The notes beneath the pieces are model-generated. The model did not search any database. It was not told the origin of the DNA and worked only from the letters and a program-made list of their open reading frames with translations. DNA of 64,000 nt from Rhizophagus irregularis (taxonomy: Eukaryota; Glomeromycota; Glomeromycetes; Glomerales; Glomeraceae), in NCBI RefSeq assembly GCF_026210795.1, contig NC_089435.1, forward strand, positions 3,472,001 through 3,536,000. Direction: 5' to 3'. The translations under genes were made by a program, and so were the position numbers. Positions 11,901 to 26,900 of this stretch are shown here, piece by piece (the stretch's first letter is position 1; each line of letters starts with the position of its first letter).

Positions 11901-14900
11901 CCTCAGGGCGTAGAGGATTCATATGGTAGAATTATTTATCCCGGTAATAAGGGAGGATTTCTGAGTACAACATCACGAGATTTATGTGATATATTAGAAA
12001 AAGTCATAAAGATTCCTCGACTAAATGTAAATGATTATTGGCGAAATTATGTGATACCATTTCTTGAGACGCAATCATCAGAAAACATAGATATAGTAAT
12101 TGACAAGCTTTTTGATCGATTAACAAATATAATTGATGTTAACTTGAAGGATATTCTCGGAAGAAAGTCTTTTGTACTTACTGGTACACTTAAAATGTCT
12201 CAACAACAACAAAAACCTGATAACGTAAAATTAGCAAAACCAATAGATCTATATGATCCGGAAGAAGAAAAATTAATTAATTTATTTTTTGAAGATGAAC
12301 GTGTATTTCCCGCTGGCAATTATGGCATTTCCCAGACTTCTTTACCTAATAAGTTCCTTTCAAATTTGAAATTGTTGGGAATCAAATCAATTCTTTCTCC
12401 AAATGACGTAATTTCTCGGATCGACGCTATTATAGATCGAAGACAAACTTCCAATGTTCCTGAAGATTTAATCCATACTAAAGCATTAAAACTTTTTAAA
12501 TATCTCGATGAAAATTGGATTAAGATTATTGATGATACACAAATTCGAGGAAATCGCGAGCAATTTAATGCGTTCTTAAAAGTAATTATAGAAAAAGAAT
12601 GGATACCAACTATTGACGTATGTGAGAAAAAAATCTTTTCGAACATTAAAAAATGTCATAGTCAAAAAGACAAAGATTTAGTCTGTCTGGTCACTCCGAT
12701 AGTTGATCATAAGCTTAAATGTAAGAAACTTTTGAAACAATTGGGGTGGGATACATATCCTGTTGTTGGGATGATTATAGAACAACTAGGACTTTGTGTC
12801 AAAGGCGTAAAAAACAAGCAACCACCTAAAAATTTAGTAAAGATTTGTACAGCGGTTTACAAATATATGGACGAAATTTTTAAAGCAAGTGACAATAAGT
12901 ATAATAAAGAATTCAATTATATGAAGAACTATTTGAAAGATAAGCCATGGATCTTTTCGTCGCATGAAGGACAATTTTATCCAGCTGATAAAGTTATCCT
13001 TAAACTTCCGAAAAAATTTCAGAAAAATGAATCTTTAATCATTGAACTTCCAGCAGATTATGGTAGTTTTAAATCTTTATTTGAAGCTATGGGAGTTCGA
13101 GATGAAATTGGAATTAAAGATTTTATTTTAATTATTAATAGCATGGTCAAAGGGAATAAAGACAAAATTTTATCTCCAAACGAAATAAATAATATAATTC
13201 AAATTCTTGAACATATCGCCAGTATACGAAAGAGTAATAGAGGAGATGGAAACAACCCGAAAGAATTAGATGGGCTATTAGTACCAACTAACAAAAATAC
13301 GCTCGCTGACTTACAAGAAATATATTTTGACGATATGGAAGATAGACTTAGTGAAGAAGAGAAAAGAGAACATATAATTGCTCATCGTCTTGTAATTCCG
13401 TATATTGCTAAAGAGTTAGAGATTCAAACTTTAACTGGAAAACTATACGGTAATTATAATGGTACATCAGATATAGATTGGGACACATATGAACAGGATG
13501 AAAAATTGACCACCAGAATTAAGAATATCATCAAGGTAACTTTTTTTTTTTGATTTTTACATTTATTTTTAATTCATATTAGATCCAAATTTTATTAAAT
13601 ACTTTTTTGATGTAATTAGGATTATAAAATAACTTCATTGTTTAAAGAGTTTCTTCAAGTAAGTAATTTTATTATATTATATTCAGAAATTTACTTTTAT
13701 CACATTTACACTACATATTTTATGCGAATATAGAATGCGGATGATGCCGGAGCCACCCAATTTTTAGTAGTGGTAGATGAAAGGAAAACAAATCGGGATA
13801 ATAAACAAAAAAAATCTTTATTGTCAGTAGAAATGGCGGATTGGCAAGGACCAGCAATATGGATATATAATGATGCAGAATTTTCCCCTAAAGATTTTCA
13901 GGCTTTAATCAAACTTGGAATAGGGAGAAAAGCCTGTGATGATACTAAAATTGGAAGATTTGGGATTGGATTTAATTGTGCTTTTCATGTTACAGATCTA
14001 CCTAGCTTTGTAAGTGGAAGATACATTGCATTCTTAGATCCAAATGCAAATTTTCTTCCAGCGCAAGGATATCCTCCTAAAAGGCCGAGGGGTACTCGAA
14101 TTGACTTTATTGATAAGGAGTTTGGGAAGTTTCGGGATCAATGCTATCCTTATGAAGCAATATTCGATTTTATTAAGAAAAGTTTTCCTGATAAGTATAA
14201 AACAACTGAGAGTTGTAGTTTTTCGAGCGAGTTCAATGGAACATTGTTTAGACTTCCACTTAGGAACCATGAGTCGAAAAAAAGTGAAATTTCAGATCAA
14301 ATTTTTGAAATCAAGTATATCTTGTCGTTATTTAACAATGTCCAGAATAATAAAGAAAAGCTCTTTTTAAGGAACATAGAATCATGTAGTCTGTATCACA
14401 TGAAGCAACAAGCTACTCAACTGGTATGGAAAACGCAAATCTATATATCAGATTCAGGTCGCAAAATTCGTAAAAGTGTTATCGATAAGGCACAAATATA
14501 TCAAATGGGTATTGAAATTATTAATAATATGGATCAATCGAAATCATCAGAAATATGGCTTTTATGTACAGGAGGACATGGTAGGGTTACTAAGGTGAAA
14601 CTTGAAAAATTTTCAGAGAGTGAAAAACTCAAAGTAAGCGTAACTAGTAATAAATATGTACATTATATATTGGTCCATTTAATATAATATTCTAATAATT
14701 TTATTCGTTTTATTAAGCCAAGAGGCGGGGTTGCTTTCTTGCTTGCTCAATCTGATAAAAGTTCATTGAATGAATTAAAGGCTGCACCAGTAAGTATATT
14801 TTCTTTTCTTTTCTTTCTTTCTTTTTTTTTTGTATTATTGCATTTACGTGTTATCAAAACTATTATAGTTTTCAAATCTTCCTGAACTTGAAGGCAAAAT

Positions 14901-17900
14901 TTACTCATTTTTATCTTTATCAATAAACACCAATTTGGGAGTTCACTTGAATGGAAATTTTTCTTTACCTAGTGCAAGAAGCGCTATTCTACAGTCTGAA
15001 AACGATTTCTTGAAAGCAGATAGTGACGATGCAAAATGGAATAAATATATTCTATATGACGTTCTATCTGATTTGCACATTAAACTACTTGAGCATATTG
15101 TAGAGCTTGATAAAATCAGACACAAGAAGGAAGGAATAAAGTTCATTCCACATACCACAAATAGGTTTTGGCCAATTAAAAATGACTCAACTATCGGCTT
15201 GTACAAAGACTACGGTTTAAATGTTATTAGGAAATTAGGTAATGGTAATCATAAAATTTTTTGGACTGAAGCTAATGGCGGGCAATTTATTCCGTTAAAG
15301 GATGCCAAAATTTTTGAGGAAGAAGAAGCAATAATTGCGGATATAATTAAATTAGGAATTCCAGCTGTGAAACTTAGTAAGGACAAAATTGAACACTTAA
15401 GTAAGATCGGTGAATCTAAAAATACCCTTAATTTCCCATACAAACCTGTTAATGGAAAATCTATTTGCAAAGAATTACAAATGAAAAGGTTTTCACTACC
15501 TTCTTTTAACACACATGATTCATTGATCAATTTACTTAATTTTATTTTTCAAGATAAAGATTCTTTTAAAGATCTTATTGGATTGCCATTAGTTCCATTG
15601 AGCAACCATTCAATTGGAAAGTTTGGTGAACAAATTTACTACATTGGGGATCAAGAACAAATAGAATTGTTCCAAAAGGCTGGTCCATCTAGATTTGTTT
15701 CCATTGACTTACAAGATAGCTTATTGAAAATTTTTAATGCTGATTTTTCTGAGACTACCAAAATCAGAAAGTTTGACGCTTATGGAGTCTTAGATCTTTT
15801 AAAGGAAGAGTTGCCGATTGTAGAAGAATTGGATGAATCTATTCCAGTCGATAGTTGGCTTGAAAAAATTTGGTCAATATTAATTAAAAGCGCCGAAAAT
15901 ATGGATTTTAACAAACTTACAATATCTCCTCTTTTACCAATTATTCAACCTTCTAGAATGCTAGTTAGACTTAATGTGACAAATCCACCACTCTACGATA
16001 ATGGACATAACTTAATACCATTATTAGTAAAGCTAGAAGTGCGTTTCACTAATATATCGTTTCAAAATGTTCAAAATGAAAAACTCAAAAAATGTGTTTT
16101 GGCATGCACTCCTATTAATATCATTAATTCTTTGGAGAGGACTTGTACTTCATTGTATTTAACAATGGAGGATTTATTCGAGAATAGTGATTTATCGGCT
16201 CATGACTATGAGGACTTTAGAACATTTATTAAAGTAAATCTTGAAATTTTGTTAGGCAAGTGAAAAAAACTGCAAAAATAATTTATGTTTAATTAAAGTT
16301 AATATTCTGTGTTGACATATTTATTTGATTTACGTTTTACAGGACATTGTCGAAATCAAGAAAATTTTATGAATATTCTTTGTTCGTTACCGATATGGCC
16401 ATTACATTCTTCCGAAGATAAATTCATTGATGCCAAATCTGGAAAACTCCTTCCATATAAGCTCCCATTTTTTTCTTTTGATAAGAATACTGAATTTTAC
16501 AAATGTGATCGTGAAATGGATTTCGAAGTACTTCGAATATTAGGTGTCACTCCTATGAGTGAATTAGAATATATTAAAAAAAATATAATACCGAAATTTA
16601 AAGATTTTCAAACACCATCTCAGAAATATATCGATTTCTTGCAGAGTATTTTATCGGGTAATCAAGAAATTGAAAAACATCTTAAGAAATATCCAGCAAT
16701 ACCTAATGGATCACTTACTGAATTTGTAAAAGCTGATGCTTTATATGATATTACCGTTCCATTATTTAGTTATGTTTTTAAAGATGACGACAAATTTTTA
16801 CCTAGAATATTTTATAGTAATAAGGTTTTAATGGCAGCTTTAAAAAGAATGGGTCTTAAGTACCAAGTGAATTGTGAAACATTTATTGAATGTGCACAAG
16901 AGATTGAACAACAATCTGATATTCAATCTGATAGGTTTTCGATGGAAGAAGTCAAAATGATGATAAATCATTTATATAATAAATCTATTTCAAATCTAAA
17001 ATTCTTGGATGACCAGTGGAAAAAACTTATAAATATCAAATTCGTTCCATCGAAAATTATTCAAAATCCACTTTGTGAGGAATCGAAAGAAACCCTGAAA
17101 TTTGGAAGTTTCTCGGTGCTTTGTTTTCAAAAGTATAAGGATGTATGTTGGACCAAAAGGCATTTTTTTGAAAAAAATGTTGAACCTACTGATTCATTTT
17201 GTAAACGTGATCCTAGGATCGGAATACCGTCGCCAAAAGATATTATAGAACACTGGTCTTTCGTTGTTAAAAATATTGAATCAATATTTGGGCAAGATCG
17301 CAGTGAAGCTAAAAGAGTGATCGAAGAAATTTATAAAATAATGAACAAAAATGTAGAAGAGTCTGAGGAGTTGGAAATTGATAACAAAGAGGAATTATTC
17401 TTAAATGGGGATGACCCACTTGATGAAAAATGTTGGGTAACAGGGAGTAAACTTGCGTTTGGAATACAAGAAAATACTGAAGCTAGAGATAAAGTTGTTG
17501 ATTTTTTAGCGCCTTATAAGACTTTATTATTACGTGCTGGAGCTATGGAGGTAGATGATAACTATATAAATGAGTACAAACGAAGTGAAAAACTTTCTCA
17601 AAAAGACAAGCTGTTTAAAAATTTATTAAAATTTATAAATCATGAAAATAAACATCATGATGTTACTTTTATTGTTGGTAAAGAAGAAATAAGTGCTAAC
17701 AGATATGTACTTTCTGGTACGTTAATTTACTTTTTGAGAACTTTTTTTTTCCCCTTATTAATAGTTATTTAAATCTTTCTATATAGCTGCTTCAACCCAT
17801 TTTGAAATGGTATTTTGTGACTTAAATAAGACGGAAATCAAGGTTGAAAAAGAAAAGCCACATACAATTAGGGTATTTCTTCGATGGTTATACGGGGAAG

Positions 17901-18172
17901 AAGCAGCCATAAATGAAGAAAACTTTGAAGAAGGAAAGGAATATTATACGGATTATTTGACGTTTCTAGTTGACTTATTAAAAGTAGCTGACAATTATGA
18001 TGTTGAATTACTCAAAAATGAAGTGGAAGATGTCATTATAAGTGATCGACGTATTAGTGTTCATAATGTAAATAAAATTCTGAATTGTTTAAAGGAATGC
18101 AAGGCACCTGCATTGAAATTAAAAGAATGCTGTGAAAAGTTTAAAGAAGATAATAGCGAACTTTGCAGATAA
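8938..18172 (+). CDS. Sacsin-like double HSP90-type ATPase with BTB domain (paralog A)
   Basis: Eleven exons: 8938-9274, 9353-10170, 10255-10305, 10378-11552, 11627-13535, 13620-13658, 13734-14633, 14718-14789, 14869-16255, 16343-17716, 17787-18172, giving 2815 aa. The first GHKL/sacsin ATPase is near residues 10-260: N-box REILQNSDDA, YQGPALLAKNN, GVGFNSVYHITD. The second is at about 1434-1700: EFLQNADDAGAT, DWQGPAIWIYND, KIGRFGIGFN. Long repeat-type regions follow each. A BTB domain occupies about 2660-2800 (HHDVTFIVG, RYVLSAASTHFEMVF, FLRWLYG). Human sacsin instead ends in DnaJ and HEPN domains. A chaperone-like ATPase that recruits Cullin-3 through BTB is a reasonable inference. The intron after 16255 has a GC donor (GCAAGT). 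Intron 1 (78 nt) has no in-frame stop, so a read-through would keep the frame. The C-terminus is shorter than in paralog B. Confidence 0.88.
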
Positions 18173-20981
18173 TGAAGGCATTAGGATAGTACTTTCAGAC
18201 ATGACATTATGATAAGGTTTAAGCATATGGACAAAACTGAAGATTCAACTAACGCTGTTATTTATATTATCAAATTATAAACGTGGGATCAATTTTTTTT
18301 ACACGACTTTAATATCAATGAAAGAAATGAAGTACAAATAATGCACGGTTCAGCTAATTTGGATTGAGCAAATATTATGCTTTTAGAACTGATTTTATTC
18401 ATATTTTTAAATCTATCTTATTATTGTGTTTTTTTATGTAACCAGCATTTAATTTATTAAATTTTATATTTTTACAATAACTAAAATTTAATTTTTCATC
18501 GTACCTTATTTGTGTAAGTTTTATCCAGAACTACAATAATTAATTCTTCGTTCAAACAGTTTCTTTTAAACGAGTTCATAACGTTTAGGCGGAAATAAAA
18601 CAATACGGTGAGAAAAAAAGCGTTGTTACGTGTTCGGAAGTGGCATGGTCATTTGGCCATTTAATATCGCATGATTTAATCGAAAAAACAAAAAAAAAAA
18701 TTATTAAATGTAGGCCAGAATTATAGTGCCGGCCAACATTAATCTCAAATGATGACTGACACTTATCATTTGATCACTTAACAGTTAATACTTTTTTGAA
18801 AGGTATATAAACATTCTTAAAAATTAAACTTTTACTTCTTTTTAAAACTAAATATCATCAAAAATTTTATAAGATAAAGTATTGATATATTGGAAAAGGA
18901 GATATGATTGATTTTTCCTAACAGGTAAATTTTACATGGCACGTGCTTAAAAATTTGTGTTATATTACATTTCGTATTGTAAGCACAGTATATTAAATTG
19001 TATTTATTATGAATATATATTTATAAAACATGCATTCAAAGTTTAAAAAATCAAGTGAAACTAAGTTCTATTATTATACAATATGAATACATGAGAAAGA
19101 GCCAGCCTGTTAATAAATGAAAGTAATAAAATAAAAGAGAAGCAGGAGGAAGAATTAGCTGAGCTCTACCCCATATTATGACGTTCTTTCGTTTTGCTAA
19201 TCATGATGTAAAATATTATGAAATTTTTCAAAACTACTTGGCATTTTGGTGAAAAAATTTTTTGGTAATTTTTTCAAAGTAACTTGATTGATACAAATTT
19301 TTTTTGGAATTTTTTTTTATAAATGGTAGATGCAGGCCGAACCTTGGTATTTAATAAAATATCTAGCAATTTATAACCAAAACAGTAATCATATGTAAAA
19401 TAAAAAGCAAATATCATACCTGGTATCCGCCTTTCGCTTTATTCAAAGGCAGATTCTATGTCAAAATATGAGACTTTATACATAATCACATCAGGAAATT
19501 TTTTCCCTGCGACGGGGGTGTAAACTTACGTAAATTTGTGTAAATATGCGTTAGTAAACTTACGTGGGATTACATCCCCATAACAGGGCTACGAATTTTT
19601 ACATCTAAGATAAGTAACATCGATAAATCGCTATAAATAATCCCCATAAAAAAAATCCAATAAATGATCATTTTTCTAGTTTTTATTCCGAAGAAACTCA
19701 CACGTGATCATTTTTCTGAAAAATTTTTTATAGGGCTATAATTTTAAAACTTAGTGTATAAACCTAGCAACTCCGTACTTTGGATAATGCTTTAAACGTC
19801 AATGTGATTTTGACAAAAAATACCTAAGCCCATTAGTAACAGCCCTAAGTATAATACGGATTATTATAAAAACGTATCTTGGAATAACTTTTCGTTATTG
19901 TAAGTTCAAGCCACATTCAATTTAGAAGATGTTACAAAAATATCAATTAAGGAATTATGATAAAGAATTTATTAAAATCAATTTATATTTTCTTTAAAGA
20001 ATTATTTCAATACTAATATTAAAATAGAAGAATTTGTTTAGGAAATGTAGTGAAAGAAATTAGAAACTAATTTACCTAATACTTAGGACCAAAGTCAGAT
20101 GTAGTGCAACAAGCAATTATTATGAATTAATGAAATTTAAAGCAGTTATTCCAAAGCTTTGAGAATAGATGATTATTTTTTTTTCAATTATTTACAAGAA
20201 TTTATTTTTTCATTTTATATTTTAGTAAGATTGTTTTCATTCAATAAAATGTAAGCATATTATACAATCCCAAGAACCTTACAAAGTAATGGACACAACA
20301 ATTGCTTCTTCAACAAAATTTCAATGTCAACACGCTATGCTATTTTATATGCCAATTTAAAAATTGGTAATTACAAATTTTATTAATCACAATGCATATA
20401 GGCAATGCGCACTAATTAATATTCTTTTACTTGTTTTACTTTGTTTTAAATTTGTGATCAACACATGACCGTTTTACATTCTTGTGTTGATACTCGGTGA
20501 TACGAAATGTGATATAAAATCATTTTTCAAGCTTATCTGGATAATCATTTTAACATCATTGTTCCCTATTGCAGTAAAAACTTTATAATGTTTGAAAGAA
20601 TTAATAAATGCTTCATAATAATCTTCGATATCTGTGTAATGATAAACAAGTAAAATTTTACCTGTTTTGGAAAACAAGGCTATAGAATTTTAAAACAAAT
20701 AAAAACTGTGTTGCATAGTTTTTTATACTAGGAAAGAAAAGCTTCATTTCAAAACCCATAAAATCTTTTTATTATGTCTCCGGAATCTCCATCGGTGGAA
20801 GTTTCCGGGTTCCTTATCAAATTACCTTTTTTGGGTTCAACAGTATGATTGATGTCCAAATTTGTTTATATTTATTTTGTGTGATGCTATAAGCCATTTA
20901 TAAAATTAGAGTTTGCATAATTTGTTGCATATTGCATAAACTTCTTTCGTGTTTATAATTTTTTAATTTTTAACACGAAAA
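18173..20981. other. Intergenic between tandem sacsin-like paralogs
   Basis: AT-rich, no convincing gene. A variant of the CCGGCC-ATTAA dispersed repeat lies at about 18713-18735. A minus-strand frame at 20474-20677 (67 codons) has mixed composition and could be a gene fragment, but nothing is recognised. A short imperfect palindrome occurs near 20782-20810 (CCGGAATCTCC...GGAAGTTTCCGG). Promoter signals for paralog B are not evident. Confidence 0.5.
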
Positions 20982-23900
20982 ATGTCTAATAAAATAAATA
21001 GTTCTCATACTCCCAGGAGAGCAAGAGGAAAAGAATTTAAACCACGTGAACCTTATACTCATCGTCTACGTAAAATCCTTGAAGAATATCCTGATGGTTC
21101 ACAAGTTCTTCGTGAAATTCTTCAAAATTCAGATGATGCAAAGAGTACAGAACAAGTTTTTATTTTGGATCATAATACATATCCACCGGATGGTTTATTT
21201 GAACCAGATTTGGTGAATAATTATGAAAGAACAAACTTGAAACTTGATAGATATCAAGGACCAGCATTATTTGCGAAAAACAATACCATTTTTGAAGAAA
21301 GAGATTTTCAATCTCTATTAAAATTGGCCGACAGCGAAAAACGGGATCAATTTGATAAGATTGGAGGTAAAATTTGTTTCATATCATTAATTATTATTAT
21401 ACTATAATATAATATATAACCTAATTTTTCTTTTTTTTAAAAAAAAAAACTTAGTAATGGGAGTCGGTTTCAATTCAATTTATCATATTACCGATTCTCC
21501 TTCTTTTATTACTGGAAGTAAATATGTTATTCTTGATCCACACGAGTGGTATTTTAATGGTGGTGTCCAATTCGACTTTGTTGATGATAACTTAGCCGAG
21601 GATTATCAGAATCAATTCGCTCCTTTCAGGATTCCGTGTAATAAACCATATGAAGGCACTATATTTCGTTATCCTCTTCGGACTGATGAAGACTCTATTG
21701 ATTCAGACATTTCTAAAAAAGTTTATAAGCCCGAAGAAATTTTGGACATGTTTAAAAAGTTTTATGAAAATGAAAGCATTAATTGTTTATTGTTTTTGAA
21801 ATATATCGAACGTATTACTTTTTATGAATTGAAAGAGGGAGCTTCTGAACTTGAATTATTATATACAATTCAACTAGATAATGCTGAACAAGTACGGGAA
21901 CAACGACGTTTGATAACTGAAAACATTGTTTTAATGATGAATAAACTACAATCAAAAAGTCTTGGCCAAATTAATCAATTACAAGCATCTTATGTTGCAG
22001 AGTTTTCACAACAACAGAAAAATGATTGTAAAGAGATTAGTTCATGGTTAATTTTGAATTATCTTGATGACTTAAATGAGGCTGAAAAACACTTTCTAGA
22101 AAAATTTGATAAAAATATAGGAGATTACAAGTTTGTCCCCAATGTTGGTTTAGCTGTTCCTTTGAATAATTTAGACGTTACTGGAAGATTATTTTGCTTT
22201 TTACCACTTCCCATTGATATGCCTTTTCGTATCTCTGTGCACGGTTATTTTGCGGTAAGAATCAATGAAATTTTTTTTTTTGATTTTTAATATTTTAATG
22301 CTTAATATTAATTACCTTTCACTTTTTAATTACTTAATAGGTTAGTACTAATCGGCGTTCCTTATGGTCAGCAGCAGACAATGAAGATTTAGTGAGTCAT
22401 CGATATTCATACTTTTTTATTAGGATTTATGTGATCTCAAAGATTTTACATTAACTTCTTTTTTTAAACATATTATTGACTTTAGGCGATTGATGCATTA
22501 GCGCGTCTTAAAGTTACATGGAATCGATATTTATTTGAAAATGTTCTACCTAAAGCTTGGGTGAAATTTCTTTGTGAACTTCCGCTTAAAGTTACCAATA
22601 TACAGCCGAGTGATTTATATAAATTTTGGCCAATGTCCAAAGGAAGCGCATCTAGTAGCATCAATAACTTTTGCAAGGATCTTCTGCAAAACGTTATAAA
22701 TTGTCTTAAAGTAGAGGATCGTGTATTTCAAGGACCTTCTTCATTAAGCACTATTGGAGAAGTTGAAAATTCAGCGACTTTATATGATTGTTCTTTGTTT
22801 AAAGAATCTGAATTTCATTGGCTATCACTCTCTAATGGTTATTTAGAAGATGTGGCTAATGTTTATTTGCCTAAAATAGTTGGAGAGATTGGATTCCCTG
22901 TAATAACAGTTCCTCCTGACTTCATCAAAATCTTAAAGAATTCTCAACATAAAGTCTCTCTTAAATTTTATTCTCCTGCCGTTATTCGTAAATATTTAGA
23001 TCTCAATCGTGCTAGATGGGAAAATACAATACCAAAAAAAGAAGTCTTACAATTATTTTATTATATATTGAAAGACAAAAAATTTGACGAATTGGTGGGT
23101 TTCAAGATGATTCCACTTGCGGATGGTGAACTTGGTACTATAACGCTGTCCAACGATTCTTGTGTATACATTGGTCCAGACAATGACATTACAGACCATA
23201 AAAATGATGAGCGTAATATCTTCAAAAATCAATTGAACAAATTTATTGACAAATCGATTGATTTTGCATTGTATAGGCGTTTGTATGATAACGCAAAGGC
23301 TGGATGGGATCTAAACATCAAAATCTTGGATGAATGTATTGTAGCAAATATGATCAGATTCTCACTAAATTCTGATATCACTGATGATAACCGGAATGTA
23401 GATACCATTTTCGCGAATTCTGAAGAGATAGATATATTAGATCGTCGTGAATGGATTTATCATTTGTGGGAAAATATTAAATATAGAAATTGGGATCTGA
23501 AAAAGTTTGAAGAAATTCATATAATACCGACTAGTCGATTTACTCTCAGAAAATTAAAAACTCCAAAGAAAATTTTTTCTAGTCAAACAAGCACAAATAA
23601 CTCAATTAAATCTTTGATTTCTATTTTCGAAAAGTTTGGCGTTGTTTTTGTGGAAAATAAATTTGAAATTAGTAAAACTTCTAAATGGGACAAGTAAATA
23701 TTTTTAATTAATGATCATTGTTTCCGTAAGTTCGTTTGTTTTCATGGTCGAATAAACTAAATACCTTTTTTCTTTTTCTTTTACTAGAATTTCCCCATAT
23801 ATTATCAAACCTGATGATATTATATCAGTTTTGGATTCTTTTCAAGCCGATACTACCGATACTTCATGTCCAAAATATCCTGAGAATTTGAATTGCGTGT

Positions 23901-26900
23901 TACAAGATCATGAAGCATCAACACTCGTTGGATATTTATCTAATTATTTACGACTTGCTAATAAATATCATCTTGTACCAAAACTTATTGATGTTATCAA
24001 ACACCTTCCAATTTTTAACCAAGTTGGTCACACTTCTCCAATTTCATTATTACCCGGAGATAAGAAATGGTATCTTTTACCTCAAGGTGAAGAGAATTCA
24101 TATGGTAAAATTATTTATCCAAGTGATAAGGGGGGATTTCTCAGTACAAAATCGCGAGACTTAAGTGATATCTTAGAAAAATACATAAAAGTTCCTCGAC
24201 TAAATGCGAATGACTATTGGCGGAATTATGTAATACCATTTCTTGAGACACAATCACCAGAAGACATAGATATAGTAATTGACAAGCTTTTTGATCAATT
24301 ACCGCATATAATTGATACTAGCTTGAAAGATATTCTCAGAAGAAAGTCTTTTGTACCTGTTGGCACGTTTAAAATGTCTCAACAACGACAAAAATCTGAT
24401 AACGTAAAATTGGCTAAACCAATAGATTTATTTGATCCGGAAGAAAAAATCTTAGTTGATTTATTTTTTGAAGATGAACAAGTATTTCCCGCTGGCAATT
24501 TTGGCATTTCTCAAACTTTTTGTTCTAAAAAGTTTCTTCCAAATTTGAAATTGTTGGTGGGAATCAAATCAATTCTTTCTCCAAATGATGTAATTTCTCG
24601 GATCGACACTATTATAGATCGTATAGATCGAAGACAAACTTCTAATGTTCCTGAAGATTTAATTCGTACAAAAGCATTAAAACTTTTTAGATATATCGAT
24701 GAAAATTGGAATAAGTTTATTATTGATGATACACAAACTCGGGAAAATCGTGGACCAAGTAATGCATTCTTAAAAACAATTCTAGAAAAAGAATGGATAC
24801 CATCCGTCGACGCATTTGATAGTAAAATTTTTTCGAGCCTTAAAAAATGTCATAGTCAAAAAGATAAAGATTTGATCTGTTTGGTCACTCCGATAGTTGA
24901 ATATAAGGTTAAAAATAAGAAACTTTTGAGACAATTGGGGTGGGATACATATCCTGTTGTTAAGATGATTATAGAGCAACTAGGACTTTGTTTCAAAGGC
25001 GTAAAAAACAAGCAACCACCTAAAAATTTAGTAAAGATTTGTACAGCGGTTTACAAATATATGGACGAAATTTTTAAAGCAAGCGATATTAAATCTAATG
25101 AAGATTTCAATTATATGAAGAATTACTTGAAAGATAAGTCGTGGATCTTATCGTTACGCGAAGGACAATTTTATCCAGCTGATAAAGTCATCTTTAAACT
25201 TCCAAATAAATTTCAGAATAATGAATCTTTAATCATTGAACTTCCAGCAGAATATTTTAGTTTTAAATCTTTATTTGAATCTATGGGAGTTCGAGATGAA
25301 ATTGGAATTAAAGATTTTATTTTAATTATTAAAAATGTGATCAAAGGAAACAATGATAAAGTCTTATCCGCAAACGAAATAAACAACGTTATTCAAATTC
25401 TTAAACAAGTTGCAGAAATACAAAAAGATAATCGAGATAATCCGGAAAGCTTAGATGGATTATTAGTTCCAAGTACTGAAAATAAGCTTGTTGACTTGCA
25501 TGAAATTCAATTTGATGACATGGGAGATAATCTTAGTGATGAAGAGAGAAGCAAACACAAAATTGCTCATAAACTTGTAATTAAGGATATTGCTAAAGAA
25601 TTGGAAATTCAAACTTTAAAAGGGAAAATTTATGGTAATTATAATAAATTAATATATTTTCTAAGATTATGAACTTTAATATGTATTATTTGAACTTTCA
25701 TCGATTTCAATGGCAGGTAATGATTATACCGGAGATATGGATTGGGAGAAATATGAACAAAATGAATCTTTAACAACTAGAATTAAAAATATTATCAAGG
25801 TAAAGTTTGAGATTTATTACCGAGTTATATCATTTGATTTTAATATATATTTTTGAATATTTTTGGTTCTATCAATAGGATTATTCGATAAATTCATTAT
25901 TTAAAGAATTTCTTCAAGTGAGTAATGTATTTTAAATGTTATTTTTCTAAAAGAACTTATCTAGTGAATTTGTATTTGGATTTATAATGATATAGAATGC
26001 AGATGATGCTAAGGCTACTCGCTTTGACATAACAGTGGATGAAAGACGAATATTTCAGCACAATGGCCGAAAATACTTATCAGAAGAGATGGTAGATTGG
26101 CAAGGTCCTGCGATATGGATATATAATGATGCAGAATTTTCTCCTAAAGACTTTCAGGCTTTGATAAAACTTGGAACTGGAGGAAAATCTCATGATGAGA
26201 CTAAGATCGGAAGATTCGGAATAGGATTTAATTGCGCTTTTCATCTTACGGATTTACCTAGCTTTGTGAGTGGAAAATATATTGTATTTTTAGATCCAAA
26301 TGCAAAATATCTTCCAGCACAAGGATATCCTCCTAGAAGGCCAAGGGGTACTCGAATTGATTTTATTAATAAGGAATTTAAGAAAAGCTTTCCGGAACAA
26401 TGCTATCCTTACGAGGCATTAGGATGTAATTTTTCAGAAGAATTCAAAGGAACATTGTTTAGGCTTCCACTTAGGACTTTAAAAACAGCAAAACAAAGTG
26501 ATATTTCAGATCAAGTTTTTGAAATCAAAGATATCTTGCAACTATTTAGTGGTATTAAAAGTAATAAAGAGATGTTATTTTTAAGGAATATAGAATCGTG
26601 CGGCCTGTATCACATGAGACAACAAACTAATCAATTGATATGGGAAGCGCAAATTGATATGTCAAACAAAGATCGTGGTATTCGTAAAAGTGTCATTGAT
26701 ATCGCTCAATTATATCAAATGGATATTGAAATTACAAATAATAAACTTAATAAGAGAGTATCAGAAATATGGCTTTTATGTACAGGGGGAATTCAGAGTA
26801 ATATAAAACAAGACTTAAAAGAATTTTCAGAAAAAAAACGACTTAAGGTAATGTAATGTATTTTATTATTATGTATATAATATTTTAGTGAAACTAATAA

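Noticed and set aside
20474-20677. Minus-strand frame of 67 codons between the sacsin-like genes
   Set aside because: Mixed composition but no family and no neighbouring exons; too short to support alone.
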